DNA of 12,841 nt from an uncultured Collinsella sp. GTDB taxonomy: Bacteria > Actinomycetota > Coriobacteriia > Coriobacteriales > Coriobacteriaceae. The position numbers were made by a program, and so were the translations under genes. The stretch covers positions 1-12,841 of the forward strand of contig USAY01000049.1 in NCBI GenBank assembly GCA_900552755.1, in the 5' to 3' direction. The notes under the pieces were generated by a model, which did no database searches, had not been told where the DNA came from, and saw only the letters and a list, made by a program, of their open reading frames with translations. Shown in pieces: positions 1 to 6,573 of this stretch (positions within the stretch are counted from its first letter, which is position 1; every line of letters begins with the position of its first letter).

Positions 1-1418
1 GAGTCGGTCTGCGAGGAGCGTATGATGCTAATGACCTCGTCGATATGGTCAAGGGCCATCAGGTAGCCCTCGAGGATATGGGCACGCGCCTGGGCCTTCT
101 TAAGGTCGAAGCGGGTGCGGCGGGTGACTACGTCGACCTGGTGGTCGATGTAGTGTTGCAGCATCTCGCGCAGGCTCAGGCATTTGGGCACGCCGTTGAC
201 GAGCGCCAGGTTGTTGGCGCCAAAGGTCGTCTGCAGCGAGGTGTACTTATACAGGTTGTTGAGCACGACCTGCGGAATGACGCCCTTCTTGAGCTCGATG
301 ACCAGACGGATGCCCTTCTGGTTGGACTCATCGCGCATATCCGAGATGCCCTCGATGCGCTTGTCGTTGACGAGTTGGGCGATCTTCTCCTGCAGGGTGC
401 CCTTGTTGACCATGTAGGGAATCTCGGTAAAGACCAGGCGGCTGCGACCGGTCTTGGTGGACTCCACATGTGCCTTGGCACGCACGGTAATGGAGCCGCG
501 GCCGGTCTCGTAGCTCTGCTTAATGCCGACGCTGCCCATGATGATGGCGCCGGTGGGGAAGTCCGGACCGGGCATGATCTGCATGAGCTCGTCGACGGTG
601 GCGTCGGGGTTGTCAATCAGGTGGCAGGTGGCCTCGATCGCCTCGGTGAGGTTATGCGGGGCGATGTTGGTGGCCATGCCGACGGCGATGCCCTGACTGC
701 CGTTGACCAGCAGGTTGGGGAAGCGCGCAGGCAGCGCCACGGGCTCGGCGAGCGATTCGTCGTAGTTGGGCTGCCAGTCGACGGTATCCTTCTGCAAGTC
801 ACGCAACAGTTCCATGGCGGGCTTTGCCAGGCGGCTCTCGGTGTAACGCATGGCCGCCGCGCCGTCGCCGTCGATGTTGCCGAAGTTGCCGTGACCGTCG
901 ATGAGCGGCGTGCGCATGGAGAACCACTGCGCCAGGCGGACCATGGCCTCATAGACCGCGAGGTCGCCATGCGGGTGGTACTTACCGATAACTTCGCCGA
1001 CCGTCCAAGCTGACTTCTTGTGCGGGCGGTTGGGGTAGATGCCGCTCTCGTTCATCGCGTACAGGATGCGGCGGTGCACCGGCTTTAAGCCGTCACGCAC
1101 GTCCGGCAGGGCGCGCGCCGTGATGACCGACATCGAATACTCGATGAACGACTGCTTCATCTCGCGGCCAAACTCCGAAATCTGGAGCTGGCCGCCGTTG
1201 ATATCCTCGCCGGCCGAGGCGCCGCGATCGACTTCGCCAAAGCTCTCCTCGAGCTCGGCGTCGTCGTCTTCCTCCTCATCATCGGCATCGGGGTTATAGG
1301 CGTCCGGGTCGCCGTCCTCGCCCTGCTCAGCACGGGCAAGCAGGCGCTTCAGATCATCGGGCATACCGGCATCGCCGGCCTCGCCCATACCCTCGTTGTT
1401 GTTGATATCGTCTGCCAC
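1..1418 (-). CDS. gyrA: DNA gyrase subunit A, N-terminal part (cut by window edge)
   Basis: Breakage-reunion subunit of DNA gyrase, which with GyrB introduces negative supercoils using ATP. About 472 codons are visible; the rest, including the C-terminal beta-pinwheel, lies beyond base 1. The start is GTG at 1418, preceded by AGGAGG four bases upstream; this ribosome site overlaps the gyrB stop codon, so the two genes are probably co-translated. The first 75 or so residues are an acidic extension (D44-D53 almost all Asp/Glu) not present in the E. coli protein. The conserved domain begins near residue 80 (ISEFGREMKQSFIEYSMSVI). The catalytic tyrosine is Tyr192 in AAAMRYTES (E. coli Tyr122). 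The quinolone pocket reads HPHGDLAVYEAM: Leu153 sits at E. coli Ser83 and Glu157 at Asp87. No frameshift is seen. Identification is certain. Confidence 0.97.
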   Translation of the reverse strand, partial: MADDINNNEGMGEAGDAGMPDDLKRLLARAEQGEDGDPDAYNPDADDEEEDDDAELEESFGEVDRGASAGEDINGGQLQISEFGREMKQSFIEYSMSVITARALPDVRDGLKPVHRRILYAMNESGIYPNRPHKKSAWTVGEVIGKYHPHGDLAVYEAMVRLAQWFSMRTPLIDGHGNFGNIDGDGAAAMRYTESRLAKPAMELLRDLQKDTVDWQPNYDESLAEPVALPARFPNLLVNGSQGIAVGMATNIAPHNLTEAIEATCHLIDNPDATVDELMQIMPGPDFPTGAIIMGSVGIKQSYETGRGSITVRAKAHVESTKTGRSRLVFTEIPYMVNKGTLQEKIAQLVNDKRIEGISDMRDESNQKGIRLVIELKKGVIPQVVLNNLYKYTSLQTTFGANNLALVNGVPKCLSLREMLQHYIDHQVDVVTRRTRFDLKKAQARAHILEGYLMALDHIDEVISIIRSSQTD

Positions 1419-1429
1419 GTTACCTCCTC

Positions 1430-3460
1430 TTAAGCGTCAAGGAATCGTGCATCATGTGCATGCTTCTCGATGTACTCGCGGCGATAGCCGACCTCGGAAC
1501 CCATCAGCTCGCGCACGGCGCGGTCCGCCACCACGGCGTCCTCGATCGACACGCGCTGCAGAATGCGGGTCTTGGGGTCCATCGTCGTCGAGGCAAGCTG
1601 CTTGGGGTCCATCTCGCCCAGACCCTTGTAGCGCTGGACGGTATAGCCCTTGCGCTTTTTGGTAATCTTGCCGTCCTTGGCCTTGCCGTCCTCGTCGTTA
1701 TCGTCGGGGTTCAGGCCCAGGCTCTGGATGGTGTCACGCAGGATCTCGTCTTCGGGCTGGCGGCCGTTGGGATACACGTAGTGGATCTTGTTGCGCACCT
1801 TAATGCCAAAGATGGGCGGGCAGGCAACATAGACGTAGCCGGCATCGATCAGCGGACGCATGTACTTGTAGAAGAACGTCAGCAGCAGGATGCGGATATG
1901 CGCACCGTCGACGTCTGCATCGGTCATGATGATGATCTTGTGGTAGCGCGCCCTGGTGATATCGAAGTCGCCGCCGTCGCCGGCACTCGTCGTGACGCCG
2001 CAGCCGATCGCGGTAATCAGCGACTGGATGGTGTCACTCGAGAACGCGCGATGGTCACCAACGCGCTCGACGTTCAAAATCTTGCCGCGCAGGGGCAGAA
2101 TCGCCTGGATGTCTCGGCGACGGCCGTCCTTGGCCGAACCGCCTGCCGAGTCGCCCTCTACGATGAAGAGCTCGGTCAGCTCGGCATCGCGCACCGAGCA
2201 GTCGGCGAGCTTACCGGGCAGGGACGCCGTCTCGAGCAGGCTCTTGCGGCGGGTCGCCTCGCGCGCCTTGCGGGCGGCATTGCGCGCCTTGCAGGCCTGC
2301 TGCGCCTTCTTGACGATCTCGCGAGCGGGCTTAGGGTGCTCCTCGAGGTAATCGGCAAGGCCGTCGGTCACGATCTTGAGCGTCAGCGCGCGCATATAGG
2401 AGCTGCCGAGCTTGGCCTTGGTCTGGCCCTCAAACTGCGGATCGGGCAGCTTGACCGAGATAACGGCCGAAAGGCCCTCGCGCACATCGTCGCCGGTCAG
2501 GTTGGCGTCTTTTTCCTTGAGCAGGTTCTGCTTGCGCGCGTAATCGTTGATCACGCGGGTGAGCGCGGTGCGGAAGCCCTCAAGGTGCATGCCGCCCTCG
2601 GGGGTGTAGATGTCGTTGGCAAACGACATGACGTTCTCGCCGTAGCCGCTATTCCACTGCATGGAAACCTCAACCTCGCCCATCTTGGCCACAGGTGCGT
2701 CCGGGTCCGATTTGCCCTCGATGTAGATAGGCTCCTTAAAGGCCTCGGGGACGTCCTTGCCCTCGTTAAGGAACTTGACGAAGTCGATGATGCCGCCCTC
2801 GTAGCAAAACTCCTCCACGTGGGGAGTAGACTCGCGCTCGTCAGTCAGCACGATTTTGAGGTTCTTATTGAGGAACGCCGTCTCCTGCAGACGGTTGTGC
2901 AGCGTATCGAAATCGTAGATGCATGTCTCGAAGATCTCGTCGTCGGGCCAGAAGGTGACGGTGGTGCCCGTCGAATCCGAGGTGCCCACGACCTCCATCT
3001 TCTTAACGGTCTTGCCGCGCGAGAACTCCATCTCGTAGGTGTTGCCGTCGCGACGAACCTGAACGACCACGCACTTGGACAGTGCGTTGACGACGGAGAT
3101 GCCAACGCCGTGCAGGCCGCCCGAAACCTTATAGGCCGAGTTATCGAACTTACCGCCGGCGTGCAAGATCGTCATGACGACCTCGAGCGTCGGGATCTTT
3201 TTAACAGGGTGCTCGTCGACGGGGATGCCGCGCCCGTTGTCGACGACCGTGATGGAGTTGTCGGCGTGGACCGTCACCTGGATCTCGGTGCAGAAACCGG
3301 CCATGGCCTCGTCGACGGAGTTGTCAACGATCTCCCACACCAGGTGATGCAGACCGCTGGCGCTCGTCGAGCCGATATACATGCCCGGGCGCTTACGAAC
3401 GGCCTCGAGACCTTCGAGAATCTTAATCTCGCCGCCATCGTAATCGTTTTCGTTTGCCAC
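1430..3460 (-). CDS. gyrB: DNA gyrase subunit B
   Basis: ATPase subunit of DNA gyrase, 676 residues. The chosen start is GTG at 3460, preceded by AAGGAGG at four bases; reading from the upstream in-frame TTG at 3478 would translate the ribosome site itself. Visible domains are the GHKL ATPase (WEIVDNSVDEA near 42-52, DNGRGIP at 74-80, GLHGVGISVVNALS near 115), a transducer domain, and the Toprim domain with VEGDSAGG (Glu435) and TDADVDGAH (Asp514, Asp516, Asp518) for metal binding. The C-terminal tail has QRYKGLGEMDP. The large Toprim insertion of E. coli GyrB is absent, as usual outside Proteobacteria. A short charged stretch rich in Asp and Lys precedes the QRYKGLG motif. gyrA follows 11 bases downstream. 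The gene is separated from dciA by a terminator, so it should have its own promoter between about 3480 and 3510; I see no convincing -35/-10 pair there. Confidence 0.98.
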   Translation of the reverse strand: MANENDYDGGEIKILEGLEAVRKRPGMYIGSTSASGLHHLVWEIVDNSVDEAMAGFCTEIQVTVHADNSITVVDNGRGIPVDEHPVKKIPTLEVVMTILHAGGKFDNSAYKVSGGLHGVGISVVNALSKCVVVQVRRDGNTYEMEFSRGKTVKKMEVVGTSDSTGTTVTFWPDDEIFETCIYDFDTLHNRLQETAFLNKNLKIVLTDERESTPHVEEFCYEGGIIDFVKFLNEGKDVPEAFKEPIYIEGKSDPDAPVAKMGEVEVSMQWNSGYGENVMSFANDIYTPEGGMHLEGFRTALTRVINDYARKQNLLKEKDANLTGDDVREGLSAVISVKLPDPQFEGQTKAKLGSSYMRALTLKIVTDGLADYLEEHPKPAREIVKKAQQACKARNAARKAREATRRKSLLETASLPGKLADCSVRDAELTELFIVEGDSAGGSAKDGRRRDIQAILPLRGKILNVERVGDHRAFSSDTIQSLITAIGCGVTTSAGDGGDFDITRARYHKIIIMTDADVDGAHIRILLLTFFYKYMRPLIDAGYVYVACPPIFGIKVRNKIHYVYPNGRQPEDEILRDTIQSLGLNPDDNDEDGKAKDGKITKKRKGYTVQRYKGLGEMDPKQLASTTMDPKTRILQRVSIEDAVVADRAVRELMGSEVGYRREYIEKHAHDARFLDA

Positions 3461-3509
3461 ACGTCCTCCTTCAGTCAAGAAAATGTGTACAGCCTTACTA
3501 GTTTATCGT

Positions 3510-3539
3510 AAAAAAATACCCTCGGGAACGAGGGTATTT
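3510..3539 (-). terminator. Rho-independent terminator after dciA
   Basis: A perfect 10-base stem (AAATACCCTC at 3514-3523 paired with GAGGGTATTT at 3530-3539) with a six-base loop. Read on the minus strand it is followed by seven T residues (3516-3510). It lies 26 bases past the dciA stop codon and 50 bases ahead of the gyrB start, so it closes the dnaN-recF-dciA unit. The T run exists only on the minus-strand side in useful length, which fixes the orientation. Confidence 0.9.
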
Positions 3540-3565
3540 GGCTCTACAAGGCCACCAGATGCGAT

Positions 3566-4129
3566 TTAAGGCTCTTTTTTGCCTTGCACGCCCTTGGCCC
3601 ACTCGGCACTGGCTCTCATGGCGTTCTCGAGGGCCTCGCGCAGTTTTTGGTCTTCGATGGGCGCCACTTGGCGCTCAATCTCGGTGCGCTCGGCCTCACT
3701 TAGGTCAGCATGCGGAGCCGGCGGGCGCTCGGCCACGGCAGGACGCAGACGCTCTTTGGCAGCGGGCGGCGTGTGACCGGGCGCGGTGGTTTTGAACACC
3801 AGGCCATCCACATGCGCACCGACGCGCTCCATGCGCGCGCGGATGATCTCGCGCAACAGCGTCATTTCCTGCGTCCACGAGGGCGAATCGAGATATACCA
3901 GCAGCTCGTTGGACTCGGGCAGGTAGCGCAGGCCCGTCACATGCCGCCCCTCGCGCGTGCCCGAGCACACCGCGTTCCACGCGCGATAGACCGCGCGCGA
4001 CTCCTCGGCAGCCTCCATCTGCGCGCGGCGCTCAGGTGTTGCAGCCGCCAGGATGCGCTGGCGCTCTGCGTTTAAAAACCCACTGAAGGCGACCGTTTCG
4101 CTCTCGCGCTCGTAATTAGCACGTCTCAC
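3566..4129 (-). CDS. dciA: DUF721 protein, probable helicase operator DciA
   Basis: 187 residues from a GTG start at 4129, overlapping the end of recF by 14 bases, which implies translational coupling. The central segment of about residues 45-110 has the DUF721 pattern: a tryptophan at 51 (YRAWNAV), a strand of the type 'NELLVYLDSPSW' with Trp85, then an amphipathic helix TQEMTLLREIIRARM. DUF721 proteins have been shown in Pseudomonas and Mycobacterium to be DciA, which interacts with the replicative helicase DnaB and is needed for replication in bacteria lacking DnaC or DnaI. The recF-DUF721-gyrB order matches actinobacteria. The C-terminal third (about 115-187) is Ala/Pro/Glu-rich and ends in a charged helix; it has no recognisable domain. 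Family assignment is fairly sure; the helicase-loading role in this organism is inferred. Confidence 0.85.
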   Translation of the reverse strand: MRRANYERESETVAFSGFLNAERQRILAAATPERRAQMEAAEESRAVYRAWNAVCSGTREGRHVTGLRYLPESNELLVYLDSPSWTQEMTLLREIIRARMERVGAHVDGLVFKTTAPGHTPPAAKERLRPAVAERPPAPHADLSEAERTEIERQVAPIEDQKLREALENAMRASAEWAKGVQGKKEP

Positions 4130-5222
4130 CCATGCTCACCACCTTGGCTCGATCAAGCAGGTCATCGGTAAAGTATCCCAGGTTGGTCGTGGTTATGACC
4201 GTTTGGATATCATCGCCGATCAGCCGCAGAAAAGCACCGCGGCGCTCGCCGTCGAGCTCGCTCATCACGTCGTCCAGAAGCAACAGCGGAGCAGTACCCA
4301 GAACATCGCGAGCCACGGCCACCTCGGCCACCTTCCAGGACAGTACCAACGTTCGCTGCTGTCCTTGGCTGGCAAATGAACGGGCGGAGCGACCCGCCAC
4401 GGTAAATTCAATCTCGTCGCGATGCGGTCCCACCAACGTCACGCCGCGGCGAATTTCCTCGTCGGCGTGCTCATCAAGGGCGGCCAGCATGCGCTCGTAC
4501 GCCCAGCCCTTCAGCTCTTCGCGATCCTCGACCTGGGGCAAATCCCCCAGTGTGGACGTATAGGTCACGTTGGCAGCCTCGCCGGACGCCACTTGCCCGT
4601 AGGCAGTGTGTACATGGCCCGCCAGCCGGTCGAGCAGGGCCAACCGGTGCACGAGCAGAGCCGCGCCCGCGCGGGCAATCGAATCGTTCCACGCGCCGAG
4701 CATCTCACGGCAGCACCAGGTCTCCTTGAGCAAGGCGTTACGCTGGGTCACGCAGCGCCCATAGGTGCTCGCAAGATCGGCATAGCGTGCGCTCAGTTGC
4801 ATGCCAAAGTCATCGAGGGCGGCGCGGCGCACACTGGCGCCTCGCTTAACCATGTCCAGATGGTCAGGGCAAAACAGCACACTCGGCAGAACGCCGCGCA
4901 CACCGGCGGCAGAGCATCTCTTGCCGTTGCGGCTAAACGAGCGCTTACCGTCCTCCGCGCTCAATCCCATATCAAGCACGCGGCCGTCGCCCTCGAGCCT
5001 CAGCTCGACCTTGCACGAGCCCACGCCGTCATGGACGAGCTCGGCTGCGGTCGGATGCCTAAACGAGGCGCCGCTCGTCAGCAGCTGCAGCGCCTCTATG
5101 AGATTGGTCTTTCCCGCCGCGTTTGGTCCCGCAAGTATCGTCACGCCCTCGTCCAGGGCAAGACGATAGCTATCGAAGCTGCGGTAGTGCGCGACGGAAA
5201 GATCGCGGGCGAACATGGTCAT
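4116..5222 (-). CDS. recF: DNA replication and repair protein RecF
   Basis: SMC-like ATPase that helps load RecA at gaps and stalled forks through the RecFOR pathway. 368 residues, the usual length. Walker A is GPNAAGKT at 32-39. The ABC-type signature is near SQGQQRTLVLSW. Walker B is LLLLDDVMSELD with Asp317 and Asp318. The N-terminal LSVAHYRSFDSYRL is typical of the family. The start at 5222 lies nine bases past the dnaN stop and has no clear ribosome site; an ATG two codons further in (5216) is equally possible. Both would rely on coupling to dnaN translation. The 3' end overlaps dciA. Confidence 0.97.
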   Translation of the reverse strand: MTMFARDLSVAHYRSFDSYRLALDEGVTILAGPNAAGKTNLIEALQLLTSGASFRHPTAAELVHDGVGSCKVELRLEGDGRVLDMGLSAEDGKRSFSRNGKRCSAAGVRGVLPSVLFCPDHLDMVKRGASVRRAALDDFGMQLSARYADLASTYGRCVTQRNALLKETWCCREMLGAWNDSIARAGAALLVHRLALLDRLAGHVHTAYGQVASGEAANVTYTSTLGDLPQVEDREELKGWAYERMLAALDEHADEEIRRGVTLVGPHRDEIEFTVAGRSARSFASQGQQRTLVLSWKVAEVAVARDVLGTAPLLLLDDVMSELDGERRGAFLRLIGDDIQTVITTTNLGYFTDDLLDRAKVVSMGETC

Positions 5223-5231
5223 GGCGCAGCG

Positions 5232-6335
5232 CTAGATGCGGACCGGCATGACCAGGTACAGGTAGTTGATCTTGTCGTAGGACTTGAAGATGCCCGCCTG
5301 CGAGTAGCTCTTGAGCTCCAGCGTGATCTCCTTCTCCTTGGACAGGGCATTGAGGCAGCCGAAGATGTAGTGGTAGTTGAAGGCGATGGTGCCCGACTCG
5401 CCCTCGGCCTCGACATCGATCGTCTCCTGCGCAAGGTCCTGGTCATTGGAAATGGAGGACAGGCCCATCTGCCCGTTCTCGACATCGATCTCGAACTTGA
5501 CGGCGGGGTTGGCGCTCGCGATAACGGCCACGCGCTTGAGGGCGGCGTTAAAGGCGGCGACGTCGATCTTGACGCTCGTCACGCACGAATCGGGGATGAG
5601 CTGCTTGTAGTTGGGGTACACGCCCTCGATGCGGCGCGACACGTAGGTGGTGTTGCCGGCCTCAAAGACGACCTGGGTGTCGGTAGCCCCGATCATGATG
5701 GTCGCCTGGCTGGCCATGATGTTCAGCGCGTCGTTAAAGGCGTCGGCCGGAACGTTGAGTTCAAAGGAGCCCTCGAGGGTTGAGGTCTCGACCTGCGTAT
5801 CGCACACGGCCAAGCGGAAGGAATCGGTCGCCACCAGGCGCACGGTGTTGTTCTCGACCTTCATGTGCACGCCGCCCAGGATGGGGCGGGCCTTGTCGGT
5901 CGAGGTGACGCGCCACACGCGGCCGACCATCTCGGACAAGATATCGGTCGGCAGCTCCACGGCACTCTCGATGGCATAGGCCGGAAACTCGGGGAAGTCA
6001 TTGGCATCGAGTGTGTTCAGGCGGAACGAGCTCTTCTCGCAACCAATCAGCACCTGGCGCTCGGACAGCTCAAAGGTGACCGGGGCATCGGGGAGAGTCT
6101 TGGTGATATTGGAGAGCATCTTACAGGGGATAACCATCTCGCCCTCTTCTTCGACATGCGCCGCGATGCGATGACGGATCGAGATGGTGTAGTTAGAGGT
6201 CTGGAATTCCAAGATGCCGTCTTGCGCCTTGACGAGCACGCCCGACAGGATGGGAAGGGTGGATGCCGAAGCGACACCCTTCATAACGACGCCGATGGCT
6301 TGTGTAAGCGAGCTCTGGCTGACGGTGAACTTCAT
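5232..6335 (-). CDS. dnaN: DNA polymerase III beta sliding clamp
   Basis: 367 residues, normal length for the ring-forming processivity clamp that tethers replicative polymerase and other partners to DNA. It begins MKFTVSQSSLTQAIGVV and ends YLVMPVRI, where the C-terminal M-P-[VM]-R motif is the classical clamp ending and forms part of the peptide-binding pocket. Three clamp folds fit the length. ATG at 6335 is preceded by GAAAGG at nine bases. The gene is first in the dnaN-recF-dciA unit. Its leader is the 238-base non-coding region next to dnaA that also carries the putative unwinding element, so a dnaN promoter is expected there; a TGCTATTAC extended -10-like element on the minus strand near 6375-6386 is only a weak candidate. 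Confidence 0.98.
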   Translation of the reverse strand: MKFTVSQSSLTQAIGVVMKGVASASTLPILSGVLVKAQDGILEFQTSNYTISIRHRIAAHVEEEGEMVIPCKMLSNITKTLPDAPVTFELSERQVLIGCEKSSFRLNTLDANDFPEFPAYAIESAVELPTDILSEMVGRVWRVTSTDKARPILGGVHMKVENNTVRLVATDSFRLAVCDTQVETSTLEGSFELNVPADAFNDALNIMASQATIMIGATDTQVVFEAGNTTYVSRRIEGVYPNYKQLIPDSCVTSVKIDVAAFNAALKRVAVIASANPAVKFEIDVENGQMGLSSISNDQDLAQETIDVEAEGESGTIAFNYHYIFGCLNALSKEKEITLELKSYSQAGIFKSYDKINYLYLVMPVRI

Positions 6336-6350
6336 CTTTTAATACCTTTC

Positions 6351-6403
6351 TATAGATATAAATATCTTAATAATAGTAATAGCACTGACGAAACTGTTGA
6401 TTA
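6351..6403 (+). other. Putative DnaA-trio / duplex unwinding element
   Basis: An AT-rich block (6351-6367) is followed by five uninterrupted triplets TAA TAA TAG TAA TAG (6368-6382), a 12-base spacer containing CACTGACG, and a box-like TGTTGATTA (6395-6403; complement TAATCAACA, seven of nine bases of TTATCCACA). DnaA-trios, defined in Bacillus subtilis as repeats of 3'-[G/A]A[T/A]-5', nucleate a DnaA filament on single-stranded DNA next to a double-stranded box. The order AT-rich block, trio, spacer, box matches, although the spacer is longer than I would expect. Confidence 0.55.
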
Positions 6404-6547
6404 CTCCCAAAGACGCAGGTCAGACCCAGAAAGAGAATCGACAGCAACCTGTGTGCAACAGGGGTGGTTTTCCACGTTCAAAACCTGCGCAAAACTTTTC
6501 ATCACCGCGGATTGGGTTTTAGACACCTTATGCCCGTGGTTTCGACA

Positions 6548-6561
6548 AGTTTTCAACAGGT
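6548..6561 (+). repeat. Origin 14-mer copy 1, probable divergent DnaA box
   Basis: AGTTTTCAACAGGT; its exact complement occurs at 9748-9761 and 9801-9814. The inner nonamer TTTTCAACA differs from the TTATCCACA box at two positions. This copy lies 13 bases past the dnaA stop codon. Function as a DnaA-binding site is inferred. Confidence 0.7.
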
Positions 6562-6573
6562 GTCTCTATTTCC

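Larger units (their letters stand above)
6336..6573. other. dnaA-dnaN intergenic region, candidate unwinding half of oriC
   Basis: 238 bases without a gene. The dnaN-proximal end (6343-6382) is very AT-rich, contains the inverted repeat GATAT-AA-ATATC (6355-6366) and leads into TA[A/G] triplets. The rest carries several sequences related to DnaA boxes: TGTTGATTA (6395-6403), TTTTCCACG (6468-6476), and TTTTCAACA (6550-6558) within a 14-mer also found upstream of the GHKL gene. An 11-mer, TTCAAAACCTG (6477-6487), also recurs at 9742-9752. In Bacillus the duplex-unwinding site is likewise between dnaA and dnaN. Assignment as origin is inference from position and repeats. Confidence 0.75.

Noticed and set aside
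45..1013. Plus-strand open frame of 322 codons opposite gyrA
   Set aside because: It is a shadow of gyrA, whose conserved motifs fill the minus strand.
3461..3478. Six-codon upstream extension of gyrB from TTG
   Set aside because: It contains the AAGGAGG ribosome site that serves the GTG at 3460.
1454..3511. Plus-strand open frame of 685 codons opposite gyrB
   Set aside because: gyrB is unmistakable in the other strand. The open frame is a by-product of GC-rich codon use, has no ribosome site and gives repetitive Val/Leu/Asp/His-rich sequence.
4422..5783. Plus-strand open frame of 453 codons opposite recF and dnaN
   Set aside because: It spans two real genes and their junction, has no conserved motif, and shows a composition typical of an antisense shadow.
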